The position numbers and the translations under genes are program-made. The notes beneath the pieces were generated by a model that saw only the letters and a program-made list of their open reading frames with translations, made no database searches and was not told where the DNA came from. 64,000 nucleotides of DNA from Styela clava (taxonomy: Eukaryota; Chordata; Ascidiacea; Stolidobranchia; Styelidae): positions 2,480,001 through 2,544,000 of the forward strand of contig NC_135252.1 of the NCBI RefSeq assembly GCF_964204865.1, written 5' to 3'. How positions within the stretch are numbered: the stretch's first letter is position 1; each line of letters opens with the position of its first letter. Positions 12,616-23,968 of the stretch are shown here, one piece after another.

Positions 12616-13893
12616 CATTGGTTCCCAACCGCCGGTCCGCGGACCGGTGCCGGTCCGCGAAGCATTTTTGCCGGTCCGCGAGAAATTTCAGTGTTTTGTT
12701 GTTTTTATGCCGTCTAAATCGCTGTACCGAAGAGGAGGTGGCGTTGGTTTATTACGCAATTTCTCGCCGCCGTCATATTGTGACAACTTGGCGCCCAGTA
12801 ATCATACTTTTCGCTTTTTCGGCTCCGCTCCGATCTCTTTACCGAAGAGGAGGTTGCGTTGGTTTATTACGCAATTTCTCTTCCGCCGTCATATTGTGAC
12901 GTCTTTCGCGACATCATGGCGCCGAGTAATCACACTTTTTGCTTTTTCGGCTCCGATTCTTCGTGAATGCGCTCCATCAAATCTCGCAAAATTCAGAAAC
13001 CTAATAATTGGCACGCGTGCTTTTTCTGTTCTGCATGCTGCTTTTCCTGATTAATATGACCATCCAAATAAAACGTTATGCATCTTTCTTTGTTCAAACC
13101 CGAAAACAGTCAAGAAAAGTATAATACTCCAGTAAAATATGGCAGGTGGTCACGAGGCGCGCAAAAAAGCATGGGCCGCTGAGATCTTTTCCAGTATCTT
13201 GAGCAGACAAAGTAAGATTTTAAGCCTGGTGCCAAGTTTGCGACGACTTTGTCCTTGTAATGTAAATTCATTTCGTTTGAAGCATCGATCAACTGCAGAG
13301 GGATTAATGTGATAAACCAGATGAAAAAGAAAAGGCTTGATTCGAATTGTGATTCTACTTTACAGTCCAGGAGTTCCTTATATTTTTATTACTTATATAT
13401 AAAAATATTTTCATCGCTAGCTTTAATTAAAACGAAGCAAGGAAATTGGCTGCACGCCTCTGCAGAGCTACGTGTTGCAGAAACTTCCTTGCGGCATCGT
13501 TTGCAATCCTATATTGGAAACTAAACAGCAGCAAAATTCTCACTAGAGTTAATTGCGTTTGTACATGATTTGGCATGTACATGTTTTTTATGTGAGATGT
13601 TTTATGTGTGCCTTTCTTACGCATGATGGGTGCCCAGCACTGCATTTCATTACGCAAATATGTATGTTTCACCCATTTCAATTTTTGGCCGCCACATTTG
13701 ATAGTTTTTCTTCGTGTGAGCTGTTTTTAAGTGCCTTTTTTGTCTAGATGCATATTGAGTGCCCGACATTGTATTGTATTACGCAAATATATGTTATTCT
13801 TTTCTGTTTCGGTCATTTCAATTTTTTAAGGTCCGCGAGTACATTTAATTTATTTTTACCGGTCCGCCAGGGTAGAAAGGTTGGGAACCACTG
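12616..13893. mobile_element. hAT element (GGTTCCCAACC ends, GCCGGTCCGCGGACC)
   Basis: A perfect TSD TAGTAGAC (12608-12615 and 13894-13901) brackets CATTGGTTCCCAACCGCCGG and ...AAGGTTGGGAACCACTG. The subterminal CCGGTCCGCGGACCGG palindrome is typical of hAT MITEs. The interior has an internal duplication of about 110 bp (CTGTACCGAAGAGGAGGTGG at 12721 and its relative at 12836), which explains the long but meaningless open frames there. Related copies lie inverted at 30590-31961 and truncated at about 32815-32965. Confidence 0.92.
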
Positions 13894-13901
13894 TAGTAGA
13901 C

Positions 13902-15276
13902 TATAGTCTCTGAGATATGGCCGACGACGACTGCGCAGCGACTCGACTATATTTAAACGAACTATATTACTTGCGTGACATTTTGTCATACAATTTTTTT
14001 TATTAAATTCCTGCTGTTAGTAGCTCACTATGTGCTACAGAAAACGAGCGGCCCAATTGCAGCATAAAATAGGATGTAACCACAACGCAGCAAATATATA
14101 TACATATTAAGTCTCAAACCTAAATGTATAGCTTTTCTCGTTTTTTTTTATTGAAGTTAAATTTCAAAACAAATTTCAAGCATCTGTAACCTACGAACAT
14201 TCATTTCATCACTTTTTGAAAACGAAGCAAAAAACAAAACTTTTTCGATCATATCCCAAGAATTCATTCCTTGGTTCATATCAATGATGGTGTCGAGCTT
14301 TCTTGAAATATACATAAAGCGTTTCCTGATAACACACTATTCATGTGTCGATGGGTCTATTGAAAAATGTAACTGACTTTTGAGTTTGCATATATACCGT
14401 TGTTCTTGGCCATTGAGCACAATTGAATTGAAACCACATATTGTTTTACAGCAGCGTTTCATCAGTTACAAAACTAACTTAAAGGAGATACCTCGACGAA
14501 TAAGTACCGAATCGTAGAATAGTGCCTGGAGAGAGTCCTCAAAACAGAATATGTACTGAATATTGCCATGACAAAATGTATTTTATTAATAATATTCCTA
14601 AAATATATTTCCAATTAAATACTGTGCCACGATCACTTCCAAATTTCTGGTAGTTAAAGAAGGAAGACAGAGACTTTTGTCAAAATATACTTTATATATG
14701 TATTGCACAGAATTTTGTATAAACGTTTCAGAGCAGTGAGATAGGTGAGATAACATCTGTGAACATTTGCTTTGAAAATATGAGATAGAATTGTCATAGC
14801 TCATATCTCCGTATGAGTACTCAACATTAATTATATAAATACAAGAAGTATAGAATAAATTCATGATAAGGTGATGGTAAATTATAGCCAAACTCATTGA
14901 AATCAACAATTGCTTCAACATTTTGCCTATTTCGTACAGTAGAGACAATAGTAATTAATCTCAAGTGCATATGATTTAGATTGTATATGAAAAGACATCG
15001 ACCATTACAGCCAATTATAGTTTGCAGAGTGTCCATAATGAGGAAATATATATGTACACGAATATGTGCATTGACTAGGCTACGTCAAACGGTCTTACTT
15101 CAGATGAAATGCACAAAACTTTCAGGACCATGTAATGCTAAATTTTTCTAGTCTGACATTTTTCATTTGCACTTGACATGTTACAGCATTTTAGTCAACA
15201 AATCACAACTGGGTTTAGTAAGCATCTTAGAAATATTTGATTTTATGGCAATATGTCACTGTTTTTTCGTTTTCAG
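13902..15276. other. gene-poor tract upstream of the multi-pass gene
   Basis: No gene supported. About 14205-14480 is one copy of a repeat found again at 19640-19890 (shared CGATCATATCCCAAGAATTC and GCGTTTCCTGATAAC words), so the two copies flank the membrane-protein gene. The rest is AT-rich sequence with unconvincing frames. Confidence 0.5.
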
Positions 15277-15317
15277 TTCCACATTCGTGTCTCCCAATAT
15301 GCATTTTCATCGCACAG
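15277..15317 (+). other. possible upstream exon of the multi-pass gene
   Basis: TTTTTTCGTTTTCAG is a good acceptor and CGCACAG/GTATGT a good donor, bracketing 41 bases. Joined to the acceptor at 15591 in the frame of the next exon, the 13 codons remain open (PHSCLPICIFIAQ), so it may be coding and place the true start further upstream. It could equally be 5' untranslated sequence. Confidence 0.35.
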
Positions 15318-15930
15318 GTATGTTTAATTTCGAGAAACTATCACAAATGATCCTGGCGGGCATGATTTGTCTGTCACATACACGTCGACCAGAGTATAAC
15401 TATACCAAAGCCTTCATTAACTGAGTCTGTTGAAAAGATTGGCGGACAAGCGTAAAAGAGTGTTTCTTGTTAACTGAAATAAAACGACATAATTATTTGG
15501 AAAAATCGGGCTCAATAGGACTCAAGGTGAATTGAAAAAAATTAAATTGTTTTTATTATTATTTTAGAATTACTACAAATCAAATTTTCAGTTAATATTG
15601 AGTTTTTACAAAATGTGGTTTCTGCAAATTAACGAAAATTTTTCGACCAATGATACAAATTCATACTACGACAGGGCCAAAGTATATAGACAATGGCTGG
15701 CGGCGGTGATTTTTGCGTTTTTCACATTTTTATTGAACATCTATTTCTTGGTCGTAACTTTAATATATGAATGGAAAGTACAAAAAGAAAACAGAGAGAT
15801 CATTGATCGAATTCGTCAGAAGGATCGATATTCAAGAATGAAGAAACACATAACCATTGACGTTATGAGATACTTAATCATAACGTTTCTGTTTTTGTTC
15901 GTTGTTCTCGGATGCCTTAACCGCTTGAAC

Positions 15931-16000
15931 CCGGCAAGCCGGTTTACCGGCTTGTTTGAGTACGCTCTGTGCCCCGGCAAGCCGGTTTACCGGCTTGTTT
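15931..16000. repeat. tandem palindromic unit (43-bp period) inside exon 1
   Basis: A 27-base unit occurs at 15931-15957 and 15974-16000, 43 bases apart. It contains CAAGCCGG-TTTA-CCGGCTTG, a perfect 8-bp hairpin with a 4-base loop. It is strikingly GC-rich against its surroundings. Since 43 is not a multiple of three, the extra unit shifts the reading frame of the membrane-protein gene. Confidence 0.9.
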
Positions 16001-16639
16001 TTCGTGTCGGAGGGAATCAACTTCATGATCTCGTATCTCAAGAACCACAATGAGTATTTAAATAAATTTTATATCGTATGAAAGCTTGTTATTAGGACTA
16101 ATTATATTGTAAATATCGGTGCTCTAATATACGATGTTTCAGTAAAATTGGCAATTTGAAAGTGCGTATGAAATTATTGTATAATAACAAATATTTAATA
16201 TAAAGAATTTCGACTTCTTGCCTAAATAGCCACATATTCAATCGGCAATATATGTGGAAAATTTGAATATCTTTTTATAGACGTATCCAAAACGATTTTA
16301 CGATGAGCCATTCAAATTTTATGGCCAAATATATTAGATTATCTGTAGATTTAACAGCGACGCTGCGTCAAAATGATGTTCTCATTGAAGAGAGGCAACG
16401 TCTCGTCACGCACAACTTTACGTATATTACGCAAATGCAACTAAACGTGACGATATCCGCAATAACGTTACGTCGAGATGTTATTATTTAAATGTCCGCA
16501 GGAAGTAATTAATTAACCCGATGCTACGCATTCAAAATTCACACTACGCTTTGACTTTGACTGCCCGCTCAAGCCCCATTAAGTTGTGGTTACGTATACG
16601 CAATATGAACAAGATTGTGATTTTATTAGCAAATACCGG

Positions 16640-16800
16640 AACAATAAAGACCATGAAAAATGTATGTACATAAAAGACTGCTTGCTAAAATTTTCAAATT
16701 GAATATTGCACTTTGTTGTGCCCGGAACAATGAAGAACATGAAAATATTATGCAGATAAAAGACACATTCTAAATCCAATATTCCACTTTGTTGTGCCAG
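16640..16800. repeat. about 85-bp imperfect tandem repeat in the intron
   Basis: GGAACAATAAAGACCATGAA...ATTGCACTTTGTTGTGCC is followed directly by GGAACAATGAAGAACATGAA...ATTCCACTTTGTTGTGCC. These are two diverged units in the long intron of the multi-pass gene. The remainder of that intron (16076-17850) has CG-containing sequence at 16290-16500 and 17220-17460 but no recognised element. Confidence 0.7.
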
Positions 16801-18618
16801 TTATACCAATGGTTGTTGGTTTCGTTACCTATACATAGGTACTCATTACAGTATTTGTACTTATATACTGACTCGCATCGTTTCAGCAACGCTATGTCTT
16901 TAGCAGCTGGATTGGTTTTGTGGCAATAATGTAAATTTTGCTGCATACGACGCATCTATTATTAGAAATGGCGTTTTGCGGTGGGGTATCTCGTTCTGGC
17001 GACGCATATGATCTTGTTGGAATAAGAGTTGCTCTTTCTGCATTATTAGTTCTCTCAGATATTGATCCATCCACTTGCTTCGCCTAACATTGGTACAATC
17101 AGATATTTTGATCTGCAGAGCAGGCAAGTACTTATTTTGGTTGATATTTGAACAAATACTGATGGGCAAATAAAACATTTTCAACGTGAAATTTTATATG
17201 ACGATATTAACTTCCCTTCACTTCGCCATTACTGCACGCATTACTCGACGTCGGTACTTCAATCCATACAGGGTTAATATCATATCGAAACTCGGCGACC
17301 GATTTTCCGCTGAGAACGTCGTCGTGAAAGTTATCTTGCGCATTTTGCCACGCAATACGTTTCGAACATACTTATCGACATTTTCATGACGGTAGTCACG
17401 TGATCGGCTTTTGCGTAGCTGCGTAATCAGTGCGTCATGGCCGCTTATCGAAGTTGTTCACCCGACACAATGATACACAATTAAATATTTAAATACAAAA
17501 TTGGTTATATGGCAGCCACAATAGTAATTCGAATATCAACAAAAAGCTTATAAAAAACTCTTTATGAACATCAAATATTGGCAGTATATTTTGTACCAAA
17601 CTAACAAAATTTCAAGCCAAAACTCACATACATGCAGAAAAATCACTGTTAGATTAGGGTCAATTTTATTAATTTTGACAAAATGTATTTCGAAATGGAA
17701 AATACATTCTGAATGCACGATAAAATTTCCTTTCGATTGAAATGTCACACAACGCGCTACCTATAATTGGTAAAAAATTATAAGCGTGCCAAATAGCCAG
17801 TATTTAGACTTATTTTATTGTTCTACCAATACGGCGCCGCGAACCTTCAGGGTGAGCGAGTAACTTCGCTCAGAGCCGTCAGAGTTCAAAGAGTTAATGC
17901 TGTTGAATTACGTTATTCTTATGACGATGAAGGTAATCTATGCAGAAACCTGCGATATGTAAAGCGATTATTAGTCGCAATTTGTCTCTTTATACCGTAT
18001 CTGATATACTGGATGCGTCAGAGACTATTTTACAAGTCGGATTTACTAAAGCCACTATACAACAAAAGTATGCAAGTATTGAGTTGGGTCGTATTAGCTT
18101 TCATGATCATTTGTGTGCTTGTTGGTTTACTCATAGTGCAATTTTCCCGTGGCAAGTATAGCAATACAATAGGAGGCTGCGAAGCTCAAACAGACCTTCC
18201 AGTATCTATGATTCGATTACAATCAGCTTTTGCGTATATACTTTTGGCATTTATTGAATTAGCACTACTTCTTCTTTTTGTTTATCCTTTATGGAAATTA
18301 AGGAACACTCATAATGCTAATTCCAGAAGATTAATGAAACAAATTAAACGGTCTTCGATTGCTACAACAATTACAATCATTGTAATGTTTATCGGTCCTT
18401 TAATTTCTCTTTTCTCACACCTGTATCTGCAATTAAAAATGTTTCATACGCTAATATTTGAATTCGTAATCTTAGTTAATACCATCTGTGTCATAACTTC
18501 CTTTAATGATTGGAAACTGAGGCTGTTTCCGTTTGCACGCCACGTAACATTAGTTAGAGCCACAATCAACGATAGACCTCACAGTCATTCTTATCACAAT
18601 ACTACTATTTTCAGATGA

Positions 18619-20290
18619 CTACGCAAAATATTTATCATATCTGAGACCCAATTCCCCGTGATTTCTACAAGAAAACAATGCTATTATTTTCAACTTTCGC
18701 ACAATTACATTATATCTATTTCTCGTTAATTAAAACAGCGGTCCCCGTGACCTGGGTTAAAATCACTAATTTTACTCTGCTTTCAATAGCCAGAAATCAC
18801 ATTAAAAAAAAAAAATCTACACACGAATACTCATTTAATTGTTTATATAGTGTATTATTATATATTGTACTGATATATTAAAATGGAATATCTTTTATAT
18901 TCATCCTTTTGACATTATGCTGTTTAGAAATTTTTGTATTGATTCGTTTTATTTCTTATTACACATTATTGTAGTTTAAAATAAGTATATTTATTTTGTA
19001 GTTTATTATTTATCGCTATCCTTGTTTTTGCTTTTTCTAATTTTATTCACCAATTTTGAACCCCGCCGTGTAAAGAAGTGGCCCGCAAGTTTTCTTTTTA
19101 AATTCGCTTCCTTCCTTCGCCTATTTTGGAACTCCTCATTCATCGTCATTATACACAAACAATACTTTGTTAATTCAGTAGTTGACTTCGTTCAGTAGTG
19201 AATTTGGATTTTCAGTAATAATATTAGCAATAATTCATTCATGCTCAAGTTCGTTAGGTTTTTGTAAACGATTAGAACTTAATATGCAATCGAAATTTTC
19301 AATATGAATGCTGACGTAATATATTTATGTATATATATATATATATATGTGGAAAATTATTTAAAATGATTTGTGATATAATATTTGTTGAAATCATATT
19401 GACAATATATGATGCATTTCAAAGCAGTCAAGATAAATTATCAGAACATTGACACTACTTTACGAGTGTTGGTATTGTTATATTGGGGGACTCTACTTTA
19501 GTTTCGTACCATTGACACTATTTTTTGAAAAACCAATATCCATTCTTGTGGTGAAACAGTTTTCATTTCCTCAATAGTGACAAACAATAAAGATTTGGAA
19601 GATGTTATTGCTACTTGACAGTATGTGACTCATGAATGATGATAGCCAATTCATCACTTTTTTTAAAACGACCCGAAAAAAACTGTGTCCGATCATATCC
19701 CAAGAATTCATTCTTCGATTTATATCAATAGTGATGTCAAGTTCTTTTGCAATATTCAAGAAGCGTTTCCTGATAACGCATCATTCATGTGAGAAGATGG
19801 GTCTATTAAAAATGTAACTGAATTCCGATTCTTTTTGGCAATTGAACACAATTGAATTGAAACCACAAAATGTTTTATTAAGCATCGACTATTTATATTG
19901 ATTCGTTTTACTTCTTATGACAGGTTATTGTAATTTGCAACTTGTCGATTTAACGTTTTATACTTTATTAATTATTCTCCAATCTTATTTTTACTTGTAG
20001 TTCTAATTTTTCCAAGACTAACAACTCAAACTTTTCAAACTCAAACCTCGCCATTGGTTCATAAAAGAATATTCCCGTCTATACATAACGTGGACATATC
20101 TTGCAAAAAATTTCTAATAATTATAATTTATTGCGACAAGACGTCAGGCACATTGAAAACGTTCATTCCGCAAAGAATTTGGAATTTTAATAATAATAAT
20201 AAATTAATATAATTTACTAATATTAAGTACGCCAGGGATGTAAATGCGTAGAGCTTGACATCATACCGGAATTTTCAATATGGATGCTAC
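18619..20290. other. gene-poor tract
   Basis: No gene supported. At about 19050-19090 is a hAT-like end fragment (GTGGCCCGCAAG). At 19640-19890 is the second copy of the repeat also found at 14205-14480. On the minus strand both copies keep one frame containing MNSWDMI and a preceding VIRKRF, so this may descend from a coding segment of a mobile element. An (AT)n microsatellite lies at 19330-19350. Confidence 0.45.
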
Positions 20291-20299
20291 TGTTATATA

Positions 20300-21230
20300 T
20301 ATATATATACACATAAAATTTCCGGTCCCGGTGGTGTTGCAAAATTGATACGCCTCGCCCACCAGAAGTTATTGTAGTACTGAACATGACCCCTAGCAAG
20401 GGCGTACCCTGGGCATGGCACAGGGGACAAGTTGGAGTTGTACAGATTGCCCAATGCAGCGGCGGTTAAATTAGTCGCAGCGCCAGTGGGCAAAAGAAAA
20501 TGGCCTCACTCGTCGGAACTATTAATGCCATCCAGCCAAAACTCCGCCAATGTCAATCTCTCCTTTTCTTTTCACTACCGACACAATACCAGGCGGATGG
20601 CATATGGAGTACAGGTGTCCCTATCTGCGTGACCTTACTACCGTATTAATATACACGCACACGTCAGCGGAGTGAACCCCAACTGACTCCTCGAAGATCA
20701 AAATGCACACAATATATTGGGTATTCATGTAGTATGTGAACCAAGGTGGCGGGCACCGGAACGTAGTATGTGTACCAGGTTGGGTTTAGGTCAGAATCAA
20801 AAAAAAAACGGGGCAGTGCAGATTGGAAAGCGGTTTGTCCGATTCCGAGGCTTAGCAGTATTCAACACGATTCAACTCATGCGAATAATAATAATAATAT
20901 TCAAATCATTGGAAACGTGCACTTTTTATGGCAATTCGAATAATTTAACTGCATTACAGCTGATGGAATATATACTAAATTGACGTATTCAACATATAAT
21001 ATTGGTTTCCTCTCTCACTACTGAACTATTGAAGTGAGTCGCAAATCAGTATTAAATGGACTGTCTCCATTAACAACAAATAAATTTGTATTGATATTAA
21101 ATATATAAATTATTTATCACTGCCAGTCTGCCACCGTATTGTACGTGATATTTGAGTCTACTTACCGAGTGGGATAGGGGCTGGGACGGTCCCGGGCAAA
21201 CCGGGACGTATGGTAAGCCTATATTAATAC
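20300..21230. other. intergenic tract, nothing identified
   Basis: A relatively GC-rich stretch (20320-20640) stands out, but no splice sites, RNA promoter boxes or protein similarity could be supported. The open frames here are short and on both strands. Confidence 0.4.
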
Positions 21231-22053
21231 AAACGAATTATATAAAATTAAAACCCATAGTTACAATCCAGATATTCTACAGTATATTACAGTGATGACC
21301 GAACATTTGAAAAAATTTACCTTCTGCTTTGACCAATATTTGGCCACGACTTTGAACGATACTGCTCTACAACTAACAACATGACAAGGAGGGGAGTAGG
21401 CCACGATTTCTTTCCAGTATATCACGTGATTTGGGTGCGTCAACTCGTTTATAAAATTCGACCATTTCATCCACCCCCTCATACCAACCGACCCCGTTTT
21501 GCTAAGTTGTGAAAAATCGTTATTCTACACAAAACCAGGACCAACCGTTCACAATTACGAAGTTTGAATGTTCTTAAAAACGAATTATATAAAATTAAAA
21601 CCCATAGTTACAATCCAGATATGCCACAGTATATTACAGTGATGACCGAACATTCGAAAAAAATACACTTTCTGCTTTGACCAATATTTGGCCACGACTT
21701 TGAACGATACTGCTCTACAACTAACAACATGACAAGGGGGAGGAGTTGGCCACGATTAGTTTCCAGTATATCACGTTTAGGTGCGTCATCTCGTTTATCA
21801 ATAACCTCCTCTGGTTTATCGCGCCTCCCTTCACACTGAAAGTATTGTTTTGTATGTGATTCGTAGTTATTTTTGTCTATTGTGTACTTTTGGTATGTGA
21901 TAAAATAAACTACTGACTGACTGACTATCAAATTCGACCATTGATCCACCCCCTTATATCAACCGACCCCGTTTTGCTAAATTGTGAAAAATCGTTATGC
22001 TACACAAAATCAGGACCAACCGTTCACAATTACGAAATTTGAACGTTCGTAAT
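21231..22053. repeat. 347-bp tandem repeat, two units, the second split by an insertion
   Basis: The segment starting AAACGAATTATATAAAATTA at 21231 restarts at 21578. The units share CCATAGTTACAATCCAGATA, TGACCAATATTTGGCCACGA and the block from AAATTCGACCAT to GGACCAACCGTTCACAATTA. Unit 2 is longer because of a roughly 130-bp insertion (listed separately). Minus-strand frames over both units are repeats of each other and not gene evidence. Confidence 0.88.
21801..21930 (+). mobile_element. short retroposon with an (ACTG)n tail inside tandem unit 2
   Basis: Unit 1 of the surrounding tandem repeat reads CTCGTTTATAAAATTCGACC. Unit 2 has about 130 extra bases between CTCGTTTATCA and ACTATCAAATTCGACC. 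The insert ends GATAAAATAAACTACTGACT followed by more ACTG units, and TATCA appears on both sides. A short repeat tail plus a small TSD indicates target-primed insertion of a SINE or LINE 3' end. Confidence 0.6.
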
Positions 22054-22229
22054 GGCAAGAGTGTGCTCCTAGGACAGGATATACAAACCTTCGGGACGTT
22101 AAATGCTATGGAAAAAGTTTTCCTTATACAATGCTTTTTAAACGCCTCGTCAGCCTTTCCAAATTTTATTAAAGTAAATTTGTATCATCGGAAATCTATC
22201 TTCGGTTTTATAATTATGTGTTCTCCATC

Positions 22230-22656
22230 GGGTCTCGTGTAGTTTCGTACCTAACGTACTTCTAGTGGTCTTAGCATGACAATTTTTTCACGTATTAATC
22301 CTAACCCCCACCTGACTACAACATCCAAAAATTACATCATTACGACGTCACAGTGACGTAATAGAGCCTTTCAAACTATATCAACTGCCATCCAAGACGC
22401 GCGAACGAGCACCCGAAATCGAATAAGTCATTTCTCTCGTTTTCTCGTCGCAACGATTCCAATAGGAGAGAGATCGGTAACGTCACTCAGTTCTTTATCG
22501 TCGACGCCAATGACATTTCGGATGATGATACGTATATTTGGCAAGCTCTATGCCGTGATTGTGATGTCGTAGTGACGTAATTTAGGATTGACATATCAAA
22601 AAATTGTTATGCTACGCCCATTAGAAGTACGTTAGGTACGAAACTACACGAGACCC
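22230..22656. mobile_element. 427-bp palindromic element with 35-bp perfect terminal inverted repeats
   Basis: The left end GGGTCTCGTGTAGTTTCGTA... and the right end are exact reverse complements for 35 bases. The similarity extends inward imperfectly through CATGACAATTTTTTC / AAAAAATTGTTATG and TGACGTAAT words. The flanks TTCTCCATC and TTCGTCATC agree at seven of nine positions, suggesting an aged 9-bp TSD. Long TIRs with a 9-bp TSD suggest a Mutator-like non-autonomous element, but the superfamily is inferred. A diverged copy lies at about 34258-34758. Confidence 0.75.
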
Positions 22657-23210
22657 TTCGTCATCTATTGAACATCGGGTTTTCAGATCGTTATGGAGTG
22701 TTTCAAAAGTGCTTATTACATTTGTTTTGTACCACTGTGAGCTAGTCTGGCGAGTGATCGAGGGACTCGCAACGAACTTGGTACCATGGTTAACTGAATA
22801 TTCAGTCATGTTGGTACCGGTATCGTATGGCAGGTTTAAGCGTTTTTCTCTCTCTACGCCTTCCGCGCAGGTAATGTAGTAAATGTCATTTATGCTCATT
22901 CGCTTCTGGTACTGGTACCGTTGCGTACGACTGTACGAAGCCCGAATGGAATCAGTTAAAGTTAGTTCTTGTGTGACTGTTTCAGCTGTCAGGCGCCTGG
23001 TCAGCGCTGTACCACAATACTGCAATACAGTGTAGTATTGGCCAGCAGATAACTGGTTCAGGTCTGTTAGCCTGAATATTATATTACTGTAAGCTAGGCT
23101 CAGCAGTGTCTGGTTGTTGTCTATTGTCTGATCGTGCTGCCTGCATTGCTAAGCGTTGGGAATACGTTCTCCAACGCACCTCTGATTGGTACCGGTACTG
23201 TACCTATTCA

Positions 23211-23387
23211 GGCGAACCACGGCCTCTCGTTCGGTTACCAGTCCAAGTCGGGTATGGGATTAGTTAGCCAGTTATTTGTTTTCGGAAGCAAGTCAAGTCT
23301 CTGCTTCCGAAAACAAATAACTGACAAACAAATCATATACCGGTACCCGACTTGGACTAATAACCGGACGAGAGGCTGTGGTTTGCC
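23211..23387. repeat. large inverted repeat made of two SINE cores
   Basis: The arm 23211-23290 (GGCGAACCACGGCCTCTCGT onward to TTCGGAAGCA) is mirrored by 23302-23387 (TGCTTCCGAAAACAAATAAC onward to GTTTGCC) with an 11-base loop. Each arm matches the core of the tRNA-SINE at 62392-62728. Transcribed from either strand it would fold into a hairpin of about 80 bp. Confidence 0.85.
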
Positions 23388-23640
23388 ATATGATTAAGCT
23401 GTCTTATCGACTTTCCTCTCCCCTGGAATAAATATGTAAATCCTATCCAGCGTGGGTCTGTCGGTTGGCTTCGAATCATGTGGCTGTGGGGGGGATAATC
23501 AGGTGCGAGAGGATTGTCTGATTGTTGGACACATCGACACCACAGGATCATTTTTATATGTAACCGCTGGTCTGTCATGCAGTCATGGCTTTCTTCATTG
23601 TTCAGGAGGCCATGAATGTGAAACAAATACTGAAATACGG
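23302..23640 (+). mobile_element. tRNA-derived SINE pieces, tail-to-head
   Basis: 23302-23450 is a SINE core plus 3' end in plus orientation, closing with ATAAATATGTAAATCCTATC, the same terminus as in the copies at 31585 and 62392. Directly after it, 23455-23640 begins another head with a B-box-like GGCTTCGAATCATG, then GTGCGAGAGGATTGTCTGAT and an AACCGCTGGTCTGTCATG block in the same order as the full SINE. This looks like a head-to-tail dimer with a missing A-box region. Confidence 0.6.
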
Positions 23641-23968
23641 TAACTGGCTAAGTAATCCCAATCCCACGGTGCATTTCCTGTGATTTTGATTCCTACACTG
23701 ATAGCAAGCCCCTAATTAACAAAGTCGCGCCAAACTTCATGGAACAGTAGAAGGCTTTAGTCCGTGGGGAATTTTGCACTGTCTAAATCGGAAGTGGGTA
23801 TTGCGTGAAAAAAGGTTGACAACCACTGAACCACATTCTTCAGACATAGATAGGTCAAACTGCAACAGTATCTCAGATAAATAGAATATGAAGAGCTAAA
23901 TCAGTAACTATTCATCGCTTCGTATTTCAGGAAATGTTCAACAGTATGTATAATCGACACATCTAGAT

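Larger units (their letters stand above)
15613..18618 (+). pseudogene. two-exon multi-pass (about seven-helix) membrane protein, frame broken by a 43-bp duplication
   Basis: Exon 1 runs from ATG 15613 (acceptor CAAATTTTCAG at 15591) to a donor C/GTATGA after 16075. Exon 2 runs from acceptor AACCTTCAG (17850) to TGA at 18616-18618. Exon 1 gives an N-terminus with sequons N9-F-S and N13-D-T, helix 1 at about residues 28-52, a long basic loop and helix 2 at about 88-102. Exon 2 adds five hydrophobic segments (starting LLVAICLF, VLSWVVLAF, AFAYILLAF, TITIIVMF and FEFVILVN) and a basic tail. The layout suits a divergent seven-helix receptor, but I recognise no family motif. As written, exon 1 ends early at TGA (16051-16053), because 43 bp containing a perfect palindrome are present twice. 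With a single unit the exon is 420 nt, phase 0, and joins exon 2 in frame. It may be a pseudogene, an allele or an assembly artefact. Confidence 0.55.

Noticed and set aside
12618-13054. Two overlapping plus-strand open frames with Arg/Phe-rich repeats
   Set aside because: They lie inside the hAT element at 12616-13893 and arise from an internal duplication of its GC-rich sequence; no transposase motif is present.
16303-16491. Possible extra exon in the long intron of the multi-pass gene
   Set aside because: A TTTTTATAG acceptor-like site precedes it, but there is no in-frame donor, the frame ends in TAA, and the flanking exons already join in phase without it.
23134-23397. Plus-strand frame with a Gly-rich product
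   Set aside because: It spans the SINE hairpin; similar frames recur in other SINE copies (31531, 62448), so it is repeat-derived.
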